This document shows positions 46,476 through 55,630 of a stretch of 64,000 bases of DNA, piece after piece. The position numbers and the translations under genes are program-made. The notes beneath the pieces are model-generated. The model was given only the letters and a program-made list of their open reading frames with translations. It had not been told where the DNA came from and ran no database searches. Position 1 is the stretch's first letter. Every line of letters starts with the position of its first letter. The DNA lies in the NCBI RefSeq assembly GCF_022259695.1, contig NZ_CP092099.1, positions 3,494,001-3,558,000 on the forward strand. The letters run 5' to 3'. The stretch is from Flaviramulus sp. BrNp1-15. GTDB taxonomy: Bacteria; Bacteroidota; Bacteroidia; Flavobacteriales; Flavobacteriaceae.

Positions 46476-47435
46476 ATGTCAGTTTTAGTATATACAGAAT
46501 CAGAACAAGGAACATTTAAAAAAACAGCTTTTGAAGTAGCTTCTTATGCTAAAGCAGTTGCTAATCAATTAGGAACAACTGTTACAGCAATTGCTATTAA
46601 CACAGACGACACCTCTACTTTAGGTAATTATGGTGTAGATAAAGTTTTAAATGTTAAAAACGCACAATTAAACGAATTTAACGCTAATGCTTATGCTGTT
46701 GCTATTCAGCAAGCTGCAGAAAGTGAAAGCGCTAAAGTTGTAGTAGTTAGCTCTAGTGCAAACAGCAAATATTTAGCGCCGCTTTTAGCTGTAGGTTTAA
46801 ATGCAGGTTATGCTTCTAACGTAGTTGAAGCACCTTCAAGCACAAGCCCTTTTACAGTAAAACGTTCAGCATTTACAAATAAAGCTTTTGAAATTACTCA
46901 AATAAATACCGATGTAAAAATTGTTGGTGTTTCAAACAACGCTTTCGGTTTAGTAGAAAATAGTGGTAGCGCTTCCGCGGAAGACTTTTCGCCTTCAATT
47001 CCAGAATTAGGAGTTACAATTGAATCAACAGACAAAGCAACTGATAAAGTAACTATTGCCGATGCTGAAACTGTAGTATCTGCAGGTCGTGGTTTAAAAG
47101 GTCCTGAAAATTGGGGAATGATTGAAGAATTAGCTGATGTTTTAGGTGCTGCAACTGCTTGCTCTAAACCTGTTTCAGATTTAGGTTGGAGACCTCATAG
47201 CGAACACGTAGGACAAACAGGTAAACCGGTAGCTTCTAACCTTTATATTGCTATTGGTATTTCTGGTGCAATTCAACATTTAGCAGGTATTAATGCCTCT
47301 AAAGTAAAAGTAGTTATTAACACAGATCCTGAAGCGCCTTTCTTTAAAGCTGCAGACTATGGTGTTGTTGGTGATGCTTTTGAAGTTGTACCTTCACTTA
47401 TTGAAAAATTAAAAGCGTTTAAAGCGCAACAATAA
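46476..47435 (+). CDS. etfA: Electron transfer flavoprotein, alpha subunit
   Basis: A 319-residue ETF large subunit that binds FAD. The C-terminal FAD domain has VVSAGRGLKGPENWGMIEELA, cited in part, then VSDLGWRPHSEHVGQTGKPV and LYIAIGISGAIQHLAGI, the standard EtfA signatures. It follows etfB by 12 nt. Confidence 0.96.
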   Translation: MSVLVYTESEQGTFKKTAFEVASYAKAVANQLGTTVTAIAINTDDTSTLGNYGVDKVLNVKNAQLNEFNANAYAVAIQQAAESESAKVVVVSSSANSKYLAPLLAVGLNAGYASNVVEAPSSTSPFTVKRSAFTNKAFEITQINTDVKIVGVSNNAFGLVENSGSASAEDFSPSIPELGVTIESTDKATDKVTIADAETVVSAGRGLKGPENWGMIEELADVLGAATACSKPVSDLGWRPHSEHVGQTGKPVASNLYIAIGISGAIQHLAGINASKVKVVINTDPEAPFFKAADYGVVGDAFEVVPSLIEKLKAFKAQQ

Positions 47436-47465
47436 ATATTTTTTTTATAAATTGTAACGTATATT

Positions 47466-47536
47466 GAACTGCTTAAATTAGTATTTTATCTTAAATCTAC
47501 CTTAGGTAGTTGGTAAAGTCCTAATTTAAACAGTTC
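47466..47536. repeat. 71-nt nested inverted repeat between etfA and the DUF151 gene
   Basis: The arms GAACTGCTTAAATTAG (47466-47481) and CTAATTTAAACAGTTC (47521-47536) pair at 15 of 16 positions. Inside is a second hairpin CTACC/GGTAG (47497-47509). It ends 17 nt before the next ATG and is not followed by a clean T-tract. It could be an etfA terminator, a regulatory RNA structure or a MITE-like remnant. Confidence 0.6.
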
Positions 47537-47553
47537 TTTGCGTTTTATAAATT

Positions 47554-48177
47554 ATGAGTTTAGTAAGATTAAATATAAAAGGAATATCCTACAGCCAAAC
47601 CCAAAATGGCGCTTATGCTTTAATTTTAAATGAAGTAGATGGAGAGCGAAAACTACCAATAGTAATTGGTGCTTTTGAAGCTCAATCTATAGCCATAGCT
47701 TTAGAAAAGGAAATTAGTCCTCCAAGACCTTTAACTCATGATTTATTTAAGAATTTTGCTGATAGATTTGATATTGTTGTAAAACAAGTCATAATTCATA
47801 AGCTAGTAGATGGTGTCTTTTATTCAAGTTTAATTTGCGAACGCGATAAAATTGAGGAAATTATTGATGCCAGAACCAGTGATGCTATAGCATTAGCACT
47901 TCGCTTTCAAGCACCTATTTTTACTTATAAAAACATTCTTGATAAAGCTGGCATTTACCTAAAAGTAAGTCCTAAAAAAGAGGATGAAACCGACGATACT
48001 CAAGATAGCGTTTTAATGGATGAGCTCATAGCAAACGAATTAGAATCTAGCGAACCTCGTGAAAGCTTTAAAGCAAAAACACTAGATGAGCTTAATAAAC
48101 TATTAGAAGAAGCTGTTGCTAACGAAGATTATGAAAAAGCAGCTCATATTCGTGACGAAATCTCAAAACGAGGATAA
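47554..48177 (+). CDS. Bifunctional nuclease (DUF151) domain protein with UvrB/UvrC motif
   Basis: A 207-residue protein. Residues about 1-135 are the DUF151/BFN domain (YALILNEVDGERKLPIVIGAFEAQSIA, cited in part; RTSDAIALALRFQAPIF). Residues about 170-207 form a UvrB/UvrC-type helical hairpin (LNKLLEEAVANEDYEKAAHIRDEI). The combination is usual in Bacteroidota and suggests a nucleic-acid or stress-related role; the biochemical function is not established from the sequence. Confidence 0.9.
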   Translation: MSLVRLNIKGISYSQTQNGAYALILNEVDGERKLPIVIGAFEAQSIAIALEKEISPPRPLTHDLFKNFADRFDIVVKQVIIHKLVDGVFYSSLICERDKIEEIIDARTSDAIALALRFQAPIFTYKNILDKAGIYLKVSPKKEDETDDTQDSVLMDELIANELESSEPRESFKAKTLDELNKLLEEAVANEDYEKAAHIRDEISKRG

Positions 48178-48192
48178 TACCCAATTTATACT

Positions 48193-49722
48193 ATGAGAAA
48201 ACTGCTTTTGCCTTGTATTGCTATATTTTTTCTTTTTACTTCAACAATAATAGCTCAAGATTTAGACAGCACAACAAAACTCGATACTATAGAAAACACT
48301 TTAGTAGTTGAAACTGAAATGGTAAAATCTATCAACGAAGACCATTCTAATCCTCCAACTGAAGATATATCTAAATCTGAAATAGAAAATACTACAAATA
48401 GTAAAATAATTCCAAGTCAAGGTTTTTCAATAAATAGTCTTTGGCGTGGTATACTGGGAATGATATCTCTAGTTTTTATAGCCTTCCTTTTTAGTAGCAA
48501 TAGAAAAGCTATTAATTGGAAAATTGTAGGTATTGGTTTAGCCTTTCAATTACTTATAGCTATTGGCGTTTTAAAGGTTGAGTTCGTAAAAACAATTTTT
48601 GAATTTATTGGTGGCTTATTCGTTCAAGTACTAGAATTTACAAGAGCAGGAAGCAAATTTTTATTTGAAGGTTTAGTTGTTGATATGGATACCTTCGGCT
48701 TTATTTTTGCCTTTCAAGTATTACCAACAATCATATTCTTTTCAGCATTAACTTCTGTTTTATTCTATTTAGGCATTATTCAAAAAGTAGTTAAAGCCAT
48801 GGCTTGGTTACTTTCTAAAGCTTTAAAAATTTCTGGAGCAGAAAGTTTAAGTGTTGCCGGAAACATATTTTTAGGACAAACAGAAGCACCTCTTTTAATA
48901 AAAGCTTATTTAGAAAAAATGAATAAGTCTGAGATGCTTTTAGTAATGATTGGTGGTATGGCAACCGTTGCTGGTGCTGTATTAGCAGCTTACATTGGGT
49001 TTCTTGGAGGTGACGATCCTGCTTTAAGATTATTTTATGCCAAACATTTATTAGCAGCATCTGTAATGGCAGCTCCTGGAGCAATAGTCATTTCAAAAAT
49101 ATTATACCCACAAACCGAAGATGTAAATACTGATGTAACTGTTTCTCAAGAAAAAATAGGTTCTAACTTTTTAGATGCTATAGCAAACGGTACAACCGAA
49201 GGTTTAAAATTGGCTGTTAATGTTGGTGCGATGCTTCTTGTTTTTGTTGCATTTATCGCCATGTTTAATGGTATTCTAGGATGGGTTGGAAATATTACTA
49301 CAATTAACGATTGGGTGGTAAGCAAAACACCTTACGAAAGTTTATCATTAGAACTTATCTTAGGTTATGCTTTTGCGCCACTTATGTGGTTAATTGGTGT
49401 TGCTAAAGAAGATATGGCTTTAATGGGACAGCTTTTGGGTATCAAATTAGCAGCCAGCGAATTTATAGGTTATATCCAATTAGCAGATTTAAAAAATGTT
49501 GGTAACAGCATTCATTTAACTTATGAAAAGTCAATAATAATGGCAACCTACATGCTTTGTGGTTTTGCTAATTTTGCTTCTATTGGTATTCAAATTGGTG
49601 GTATTGGCTCATTAGCACCAGGACAACGTAAAACCCTATCTAAATTTGGCATGAAAGCTCTAATTGGAGGAACTATTGCTTCTTTAATTTCTGCTACAAT
49701 TGCAGGAATGATTATTGGGTAA
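48193..49722 (+). CDS. Concentrative nucleoside transporter (CNT/NupC family) with leader extension
   Basis: A 509-residue membrane protein. Residues about 100-505 are a CNT transporter with gate and core motifs including GNIFLGQTEAPLLIKAY and ATVAGAVLAAYIGFLGG. Residues 1-21 are a cleavable-looking signal peptide (TSTIIAQ) followed by a Ser/Thr/Glu-rich linker (22-75), which is about 90 residues more than E. coli NupC (about 400). It should import nucleosides with a cation. It lies 15 nt after the DUF151 gene. Confidence 0.9.
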   Translation: MRKLLLPCIAIFFLFTSTIIAQDLDSTTKLDTIENTLVVETEMVKSINEDHSNPPTEDISKSEIENTTNSKIIPSQGFSINSLWRGILGMISLVFIAFLFSSNRKAINWKIVGIGLAFQLLIAIGVLKVEFVKTIFEFIGGLFVQVLEFTRAGSKFLFEGLVVDMDTFGFIFAFQVLPTIIFFSALTSVLFYLGIIQKVVKAMAWLLSKALKISGAESLSVAGNIFLGQTEAPLLIKAYLEKMNKSEMLLVMIGGMATVAGAVLAAYIGFLGGDDPALRLFYAKHLLAASVMAAPGAIVISKILYPQTEDVNTDVTVSQEKIGSNFLDAIANGTTEGLKLAVNVGAMLLVFVAFIAMFNGILGWVGNITTINDWVVSKTPYESLSLELILGYAFAPLMWLIGVAKEDMALMGQLLGIKLAASEFIGYIQLADLKNVGNSIHLTYEKSIIMATYMLCGFANFASIGIQIGGIGSLAPGQRKTLSKFGMKALIGGTIASLISATIAGMIIG

Positions 49723-49748
49723 TTAGTTTCAACAAAAGCATATCTTTC
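49715..49748 (+). promoter_or_regulatory. Predicted thyA promoter
   Basis: TTG at 49715-49717 and TATCTTTC at 49741-49748 are 23 nt apart, one mismatch from the Bacteroidota consensus. The -33 part lies in the last codons of the nucleoside transporter gene. Confidence 0.45.
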
Positions 49749-49882
49749 GTTAATAACTTTTTGATATTTATCATTTAACGAATACAAAAAGCACATCCCT
49801 TTTTTATTAAATTCGTAACCGCTGAATTGTTTTCAGCAAAATGTATAACCTAAAAGAGATTTCCACTTTCGTGGGAAATATT

Positions 49883-50707
49883 ATGAAACAATATCACGAT
49901 TTAGTAAAACACGTTTTAGAAAACGGTAATGAAAAAGGAGACAGAACAGGAACAGGCACTAAAAGTGTTTTTGGTTATCAAATGCGATTTGACTTAAAGG
50001 AAGGATTTCCTATGGTAACTACCAAAAAGTTACATTTAAAATCTATAGTTTACGAATTACTTTGGTTTTTAAAAGGTGATACTAATATTAAATACCTAAC
50101 TGAAAACGGTGTTCGCATCTGGAATGAATGGGCTGATGAGAATGGAGATTTAGGACCTGTATATGGTCACCAATGGCGTAACTGGAATGACGATGAGATT
50201 GATCAGATAAAAGAAGTTATTCATACCCTAAAAAACAACCCAAATAGTCGTAGAATGTTAGTTTCTGCTTGGAATCCTTCGGTATTACCTGATACTTCTA
50301 AATCGTTTAGTGAAAATGTAGCTAATGGAAAAGCGGCACTCCCTCCTTGTCATGCTTTTTTTCAATTTTATGTAGCTGATGGTAAATTATCTTGTCAACT
50401 TTATCAAAGAAGTGCAGATATATTTTTAGGTGTACCTTTTAATATTGCGTCATACGCATTATTTACTATGATGATGGCTCAAGTTTGTGGTTATCAACCT
50501 GGTGAATTTATCCATACTTTTGGTGATGCTCATATTTACAGTAACCATTATGAGCAATTAGAACTTCAACTTTCAAGAGATATTAGACCATTACCTAAAA
50601 TGATATTAAATCCAGAAGTAAAAGATATTTTCGATTTTACTTTTGATGATTTCACTTTAATAGATTATAACCCCCATCCACATATAAAAGGTGTGGTTGC
50701 AGTATAG
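49883..50707 (+). CDS. thyA: Thymidylate synthase
   Basis: A 274-residue enzyme that methylates dUMP with methylene-tetrahydrofolate. [15 protein letters not shown] at 49883 is the usual ThyA start; an in-frame upstream ATG at 49841 would add 14 residues without family support. [16 protein letters not shown] is at 21-36, the nucleophile Cys156 is in [12 protein letters not shown], and [20 protein letters not shown] follows. DHFR, its metabolic partner, is 660 nt away. Confidence 0.97.
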   Translation: MKQYHDLVKHVLENGNEKGDRTGTGTKSVFGYQMRFDLKEGFPMVTTKKLHLKSIVYELLWFLKGDTNIKYLTENGVRIWNEWADENGDLGPVYGHQWRNWNDDEIDQIKEVIHTLKNNPNSRRMLVSAWNPSVLPDTSKSFSENVANGKAALPPCHAFFQFYVADGKLSCQLYQRSADIFLGVPFNIASYALFTMMMAQVCGYQPGEFIHTFGDAHIYSNHYEQLELQLSRDIRPLPKMILNPEVKDIFDFTFDDFTLIDYNPHPHIKGVVAV

Positions 50708-50714
50708 CAAAAAC

Positions 50715-50747
50715 AAAAAAGCACTTTCAAATGAAAGTGCTTTTTTT
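50715..50747. terminator. Bidirectional terminator after thyA
   Basis: The stem GCACTTTC/GAAAGTGC (50721-50728 with 50733-50740, loop AAAT) is flanked by A6 and T7. It serves thyA and the convergent glycogen-binding-domain gene. Confidence 0.9.
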
Positions 50748-50764
50748 ATTTATTAAAAACTTTA

Positions 50765-51064
50765 TTATAAGTTTATAACGCTATTTTCTGCTCCAGCAAA
50801 ATCATTCCAAGCATAAGCATCAGCAGCTTCATCATTAACATAAACTGTTTCATCTATTAAATACTTAAACTCATAAGTACTTCCTGTTTCTAAATCAAAA
50901 GTTCCTTTAAAAGTTCCGTTCTTTAATTTTTTAAGAGGCGCTTTTTTTGCATTCCATTCGTTAAAAGAACCAACTACAGATACTTTTTTTGCGTCTTCAG
51001 CAGGTAAAGAAAAAGTTACTTTACATACTGGTTTTGTTTTTAAATATTGCTTTTTAATAGACAT
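50765..51064 (-). CDS. Small glycogen-binding (AMPK-GBD/CBM48-like) domain protein
   Basis: A 99-residue cytoplasmic protein made almost entirely of one Ig-like isoamylase N-terminal/AMPK glycogen-binding domain: CKVTFSLPAEDAKKVSVVG, FNEWNAKKAPLKKL and YEFKYLIDETVYVND. The start at 51064 is chosen over 51142 because a good promoter (51097-51125) lies inside the longer frame. Small stand-alone proteins of this type are common in Bacteroidota and have no firm function. Confidence 0.88.
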   Translation of the reverse strand: MSIKKQYLKTKPVCKVTFSLPAEDAKKVSVVGSFNEWNAKKAPLKKLKNGTFKGTFDLETGSTYEFKYLIDETVYVNDEAADAYAWNDFAGAENSVINL

Positions 51065-51368
51065 AATTTTTAATTTTAAAGTGTTGTTTTTCAGGACAAA
51101 TTTATAAACATTTTTAGAAGCACAATCAATTACATGATACACTTTTAAAAAATTATCAATTTGTTAATATGGGTTCACATAAATTTAAAGTTACTAAAAA
51201 AATTAGCATAATATTTGTAGGATTATCAATGTGTTTAAAATCGTTTTTAACTGATTATCAAAGAGTTTTAATTGTAACCGATTACACAAATCAAGATTTT
51301 TTAAGTTAATAGTTTAATCTTTTCATATCACTAAAAAGCATTAACTTTACACTCATTATTTTACCAGT
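51065..51368. other. Divergent intergenic region, glycogen-domain gene and 2TM-DHFR gene
   Basis: This 304-nt stretch has the minus-strand promoter at 51097-51125. On the plus side a TAACTTTA occurs about 25 nt before the DHFR-fusion start, without a convincing -33 element. I see no RNA gene or repeat in the remainder. Confidence 0.5.
51097..51125 (-). promoter_or_regulatory. Promoter of the glycogen-binding-domain gene
   Basis: On the minus strand TTG (51125-51123) and TAAATTTG (51104-51097) are separated by 18 nt. It places the transcript start downstream of the 51142 ATG and so supports the start at 51064. Confidence 0.6.
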
Positions 51369-52280
51369 ATGTTCGGAAAAAAGAAAACAACCCCGCAAAT
51401 AGATAAAGACCAATTAGAATTAATTGAAAACGCACAAAAACGTATTAAGCAAAAAAAGCGTTTATACATACATTTCGTTATTTTTTTAATTGGAGCTATT
51501 TTTTTAATTCTTGCAAATACCGTTTTAGGTATAGGCAAAGAATTTACAATTTTAGGAAAAGAATGGTTTTTATACGCAATTCTCTTATGGCTATTCTTTT
51601 TTCTTTATCATTTATTCAATGTGTTTGTTACACATAAATTTATGGGTAAAGCATGGGAAAAACAACAATTAGATAAATTGATTTCTAAACAACAAGAACG
51701 TATAGAACAACTAAAAGCTGGTTTTGTTAAAGAAGAAAAGCTTATTGCTCAAACGCAGGTATATAATGAAACTAAAAGTAAAACCAAAAGTTCTGAGCTA
51801 ACTATTATTGTTGCAGCTGCAGAAAATGATGCTATTGGTAAAGGCAATCAACTTATTTGGCATTTAAGTGATGATCTTAAACGTTTTAAAAATTTAACAA
51901 ATGGTCATCATATAATTATGGGGCGCAAAACTTTTGAGAGCTTTCCTAAACCACTTCCTAATAGAACACATGTTGTTATTACAAGACAAGAAAATTATAA
52001 AGCGCCTAACGGCGTAATTATTGTTAATAATTTAGAAGATGCCATTGATGCGTCTAAAAATGACACACAACCTTTTATAATTGGTGGAGGCGAAATTTAC
52101 AAACAAGCTTTAGCCTTTGCTGATAAAATTGAATTGACTCGAGTTCACGAAAATTTTGAGGCCGATACCTTTTTTCCAAAAATAGACTCAAATATCTGGA
52201 AGGAAACAGCAAATGTTTTTCACAAAAAAGATGAAAATCACGATTATGAGTTTTCGTTTATTACTTACCAGAGAAAATGA
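51369..52280 (+). CDS. folA: 2TM domain fused to dihydrofolate reductase
   Basis: A 303-residue membrane-anchored fusion. Residues 31-88 form two transmembrane helices with the 2TM-domain pattern (RLYIHFVIFLIGAIFLI...LYHLFNVF). Residues 95-140 are a charged, probably helical linker. Residues 143-303 are a complete DHFR: IIVAAAENDAIGKGNQLIWHL, active-site Asp169 in SDDLKRFK, IIMGRKTFES, and FIIGGGEIYKQAL. It reduces dihydrofolate produced by ThyA, and thyA is the previous plus-strand gene. The frame is continuous, so the fusion is not a sequencing artefact unless a stop was lost. Confidence 0.93.
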   Translation: MFGKKKTTPQIDKDQLELIENAQKRIKQKKRLYIHFVIFLIGAIFLILANTVLGIGKEFTILGKEWFLYAILLWLFFFLYHLFNVFVTHKFMGKAWEKQQLDKLISKQQERIEQLKAGFVKEEKLIAQTQVYNETKSKTKSSELTIIVAAAENDAIGKGNQLIWHLSDDLKRFKNLTNGHHIIMGRKTFESFPKPLPNRTHVVITRQENYKAPNGVIIVNNLEDAIDASKNDTQPFIIGGGEIYKQALAFADKIELTRVHENFEADTFFPKIDSNIWKETANVFHKKDENHDYEFSFITYQRK

Positions 52281-53125
52281 AAAAACTCTTGTTTGTTTGT
52301 TTGCTTTTTTTAGCTGGTTGCAATGCAACTAAAATAAACGACAAATTAGAGTCTACAATTTTAAAAGATAATTTTTTTTCTAATGAATTAAATGAGCATG
52401 TTAACTACGAGATTTATTTACCTCCTAATTACAAAAACGCAAATAATCATCGTATTATCTATTTATTACATGGCCACGGTGGCAGTGAAAATAATTGGTT
52501 TGCTAAAGAAGAAGGCAATGTTAAAATTATATTAGACAGCTTAATTAAAATTAAAGCCATAAAACCCTTAATAGCGGTATCGTTAAATGCTAAAAACACT
52601 TGGTATGTAGATAGCAAAAAACTTATGGAATCTGCTTATATTAAAGAATTTACACCTTTAATAGAAACAAAATATAACTTAAATATAAATACAGAAAACA
52701 GGTTAATTGCAGGAGTTTCTGCAGGCGGTTTCGGTGCTTTAGGTTTTAGTTTAAAATATCCTCATTTATTTAAAGCAGCAATTTTATTAAGTCCAGCAGC
52801 ATATTATCCATTGCCTCCTGATATTTCTTCTTCACGTAAAATAGATGTATTTAGAAAAAATGGTGTTTTTAACGATTCTATTTGGCAATCTTACTCATAT
52901 AGGAAATTAATGAGCACTAAAAAAGGAAACATTACTTATCCTAAATTTTATATTTCTACAGGCGATGACGATGCCTACGATATTTTTACAGTTGTAGCAG
53001 ATTTAAGAACTTTTTTTATTGAATACAATATAAAAAACGAAGTTTTAGTAATTAACGGCGGACATGATTGGGGTGTGTGGAGAAAATGTTTTATAAACGA
53101 TTTAATTAGAATTTTTAATGATTAA
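52277..53125 (+). CDS. Esterase-family alpha/beta hydrolase lipoprotein
   Basis: A 282-residue protein with a lipoprotein signal (FLAGCNA, Cys15). The esterase fold (esterase D/antigen 85-like) shows an oxyanion region IYLLHGHGGSENNWF, nucleophile motif GVSAGGFGALGFSLKYP, an acidic residue in STGDDDAYDIF and the His in NGGHDWGVW. The start overlaps the DHFR stop by 4 nt. The substrate is not apparent. Confidence 0.88.
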   Translation: MKKLLFVCLLFLAGCNATKINDKLESTILKDNFFSNELNEHVNYEIYLPPNYKNANNHRIIYLLHGHGGSENNWFAKEEGNVKIILDSLIKIKAIKPLIAVSLNAKNTWYVDSKKLMESAYIKEFTPLIETKYNLNINTENRLIAGVSAGGFGALGFSLKYPHLFKAAILLSPAAYYPLPPDISSSRKIDVFRKNGVFNDSIWQSYSYRKLMSTKKGNITYPKFYISTGDDDAYDIFTVVADLRTFFIEYNIKNEVLVINGGHDWGVWRKCFINDLIRIFND

Positions 53126-53130
53126 TTTTG
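53123..53130 (+). promoter_or_regulatory. TAATTTTG (-7-like) directly before the FAD oxidoreductase gene
   Basis: TAATTTTG ends 4 nt before the ATG at 53135. If used as a -7 element the transcript would be leaderless or nearly so. A -33 element is not evident. Confidence 0.3.
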
Positions 53131-53134
53131 CCGC

Positions 53135-54691
53135 ATGGTAAAAGAGATACAACTTCGTATTACACTCAAAGAAGAGCAAATTAGCGATATTCTAGTTATA
53201 AAATCTGCCCTAAAATTAGATATTAGTAAAGACGATATTACAGGTATAAAAATCCTTAGAAAATCTATTGATGCCCGAAAACCAAAAATTGTTTTTAATT
53301 ATAAAGTAGCAGTTTTTATAAATGAACCGCTTCCTGAAACTTCTGAATACCAGTTTGACTATAAAGATGTTTCTAAAGCTAAACCCATTCATATTATAGG
53401 TTTTGGTCCTGCAGGTATGTATGCTGCTTTACGTTGTATAGAATTGGGTTTTAAACCTATTGTTTTAGAACGTGGTAAAAATGTTCAAGATAGACGTAGA
53501 GATTTAAAAGCTATAAATCAAGACCATTTTGTAAACGAAGATTCTAATTATTGCTTTGGTGAGGGAGGAGCCGGAACTTACAGCGATGGAAAATTATATA
53601 CCAGAAGTTTAAAACGTGGTGATGTACGTCGCATTTTTGAAAACCTTGTTTTTCATGGTGCTACAGAGCAAATTTTAATTGATGCTCATCCACATATTGG
53701 CACAAACAAACTACCTAAAGTGGTTCAAAATATTCGAGAAACCATTTTAAAATTTGGTGGAGAAATTCATTTTGAAACTCGAGTTACAGACTTCATTATA
53801 AAAGAAAATAAAATCAAGTCTATCCAACTTAATGATAATGAAGAGATAGCTGTAGAAAAAGTAATTTTAGCAACAGGGCATTCTGCCAGAGATATTTTTT
53901 ACCTACTTTACAATAAACAAATTGCTTTAGAAGCAAAATCGTTTGCAATGGGTGTTCGTGTGGAGCATCCACAACATATTATTGATTCTATTCAATATCA
54001 TTGCACAGGAGAGCGTGATGAATTACTTCCGGCAGCTTCATATAGTTTAGTCCAACAAGTAAACGGGCGTGGTGTCTACTCATTCTGTATGTGTCCTGGT
54101 GGTTTTATAGTTCCGGCGGCAACTGCAAATGGAGAAGTTGTAGTTAATGGTATGTCGCCTTCAAAACGAAATAATTTATACGCAAATTCAGGTATTGTTG
54201 TAGAAATTGATGTGAATAAAGATTTACCCAAATATGAAAAATTTGGAGTTTTAAAAGGATTAGAATACCAAAAAAATTTAGAAAAACTTGCTTTTACCTC
54301 TGGTGGAAGAAGTCAAGTTGCCCCTGCTCAACGTTTAACAGATTTTGTTGAAGGTAAACTATCAAACGATTTGAATTCTACATCTTATCAACCTGGATTA
54401 AATTCCGCACCTTTACATTCGCTTTTACCAAAATTAATTGGAAGTAGATTACGCAAAGGTTTTCAAGCATTTGGACAAAAAATGAAAGGTTATTACACTG
54501 AAGAAGCCAATATAGTTGGTGTAGAATCCAGAACCTCATCGCCAGTTTCTATCCCTAGAACTGATACCTTGGAGCACCCTCAAATTTCAAATTTATACCC
54601 TTGTGGAGAAGGTGGTGGTTATGCCGGAGGAATTGTATCGGCAGCTATGGATGGCGAACGATGTGCAGAAGCTGCAACTAATAACTTATAG
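53135..54691 (+). CDS. NAD(P)/FAD-dependent oxidoreductase (COG2509-like)
   Basis: A 518-residue flavoprotein of the uncharacterised FAD-dependent dehydrogenase group. Residues about 1-80 are a small N-terminal domain. The FAD fold is IHIIGFGPAGMYAALRC (about 86-102), followed by FGEGGAGTYSDGKLYTR and VILATGHSARDIF. FCMCPGGFIVPAAT and LYPCGEGGGYAGGIVSAAMDG are conserved C-terminal blocks with Cys residues. The reaction is unknown. Confidence 0.85.
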   Translation: MVKEIQLRITLKEEQISDILVIKSALKLDISKDDITGIKILRKSIDARKPKIVFNYKVAVFINEPLPETSEYQFDYKDVSKAKPIHIIGFGPAGMYAALRCIELGFKPIVLERGKNVQDRRRDLKAINQDHFVNEDSNYCFGEGGAGTYSDGKLYTRSLKRGDVRRIFENLVFHGATEQILIDAHPHIGTNKLPKVVQNIRETILKFGGEIHFETRVTDFIIKENKIKSIQLNDNEEIAVEKVILATGHSARDIFYLLYNKQIALEAKSFAMGVRVEHPQHIIDSIQYHCTGERDELLPAASYSLVQQVNGRGVYSFCMCPGGFIVPAATANGEVVVNGMSPSKRNNLYANSGIVVEIDVNKDLPKYEKFGVLKGLEYQKNLEKLAFTSGGRSQVAPAQRLTDFVEGKLSNDLNSTSYQPGLNSAPLHSLLPKLIGSRLRKGFQAFGQKMKGYYTEEANIVGVESRTSSPVSIPRTDTLEHPQISNLYPCGEGGGYAGGIVSAAMDGERCAEAATNNL

Positions 54692-54706
54692 TTGTAATTT
54701 TATTTC

Positions 54707-54714
54707 TATTTTTG
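54707..54714 (+). promoter_or_regulatory. TATTTTTG (-7-like) upstream of fabD
   Basis: TATTTTTG lies 22 nt before the fabD ATG and just after the preceding stop codon. A TTG at the normal distance is missing, so only half of the promoter consensus is seen. Confidence 0.35.
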
Positions 54715-54736
54715 CAGCATTAAAATTTGAATCGAA

Positions 54737-55630
54737 ATGAACGCATATATATTTCCAGGTCAGGGCGCACAATTCTCAGGAATGGGCTTAGATCTTTATG
54801 AAAACTCACCTTTAGCACAAGAATTATTTGAACAGGCTAACGAAATTTTAGGGTTTCATATAACAGATATCATGTTTGAAGGATCTGCTGAAGACCTAAA
54901 AGAAACTAAAGTAACACAACCTGCCATTTTTTTACACTCTGTAATTCTAGCAAAAACTTTAGGCAACAGTTTTAAACCAGATATGGTTGCTGGTCATTCT
55001 CTTGGAGAATTTTCAGCATTGGTAGCTAATGGCACTTTAACTTTTGAAGATGGTTTAAAATTAGTGTCTCAACGTGCTATAGCAATGCAAAAAGCTTGCG
55101 AACTTAAACCAAGTACTATGGCTGCAGTTTTAGGTTTAGAAGATGATGTTGTTGAAAAAGTATGTGCTACAACTGAAGGTATTGTAGTAGCTGCCAATTA
55201 TAATTGCCCTGGACAACTTGTTATTTCAGGAGAAGTTGAAGCTATAAAGAAAGCTTGTGAAACTCTAAAAAATGAAGGTGCTCGCAGAGCTTTAGTGCTA
55301 CCTGTTGGTGGCGCATTTCACTCGCCATTAATGGAACCTGCTCGTGAAGAACTAGCAGCTGCAATTGAAAATACTACGTTTAGCAAACCTAACTGTCCTA
55401 TTTATCAAAATGTAACAGCAAATGCTGTAATTGATGAAACAGCAATCAAATCAAATTTAATTTCTCAGTTAACCGCACCTGTTCGTTGGACTCAATCTGT
55501 TCAACAAATGATAGCAGATGGCGCTACTTTATTTACTGAAGTTGGTCCGGGTAAAGTTTTACAAGGTTTAGTAAAGAAAATTAACAGAGAAGCAGAAACA
55601 GCTTCAGCAACTTTTGAGACTATTAACTAA
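54737..55630 (+). CDS. fabD: Malonyl-CoA:ACP transacylase
   Basis: A 297-residue acyltransferase that loads malonyl onto acyl carrier protein. AYIFPGQGAQFSGMG is at the N-terminus, the nucleophile Ser88 is in AGHSLGEFSAL, and the partner His is in GGAFHSPLMEPA. QNVTANAV and TEVGPGKVL are further FabD blocks. It abuts lspA with no gap. Confidence 0.96.
   Translation: MNAYIFPGQGAQFSGMGLDLYENSPLAQELFEQANEILGFHITDIMFEGSAEDLKETKVTQPAIFLHSVILAKTLGNSFKPDMVAGHSLGEFSALVANGTLTFEDGLKLVSQRAIAMQKACELKPSTMAAVLGLEDDVVEKVCATTEGIVVAANYNCPGQLVISGEVEAIKKACETLKNEGARRALVLPVGGAFHSPLMEPAREELAAAIENTTFSKPNCPIYQNVTANAVIDETAIKSNLISQLTAPVRWTQSVQQMIADGATLFTEVGPGKVLQGLVKKINREAETASATFETIN

Noticed and set aside
49841-49882. 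Upstream in-frame ATG of thyA
   Set aside because: The 14 extra residues do not match ThyA, whose normal N-terminus starts at 49883.
51065-51142. Longer N-terminus for the glycogen-binding-domain gene
   Set aside because: A good promoter lies inside this extension, so the transcript would start downstream of the first ATG.
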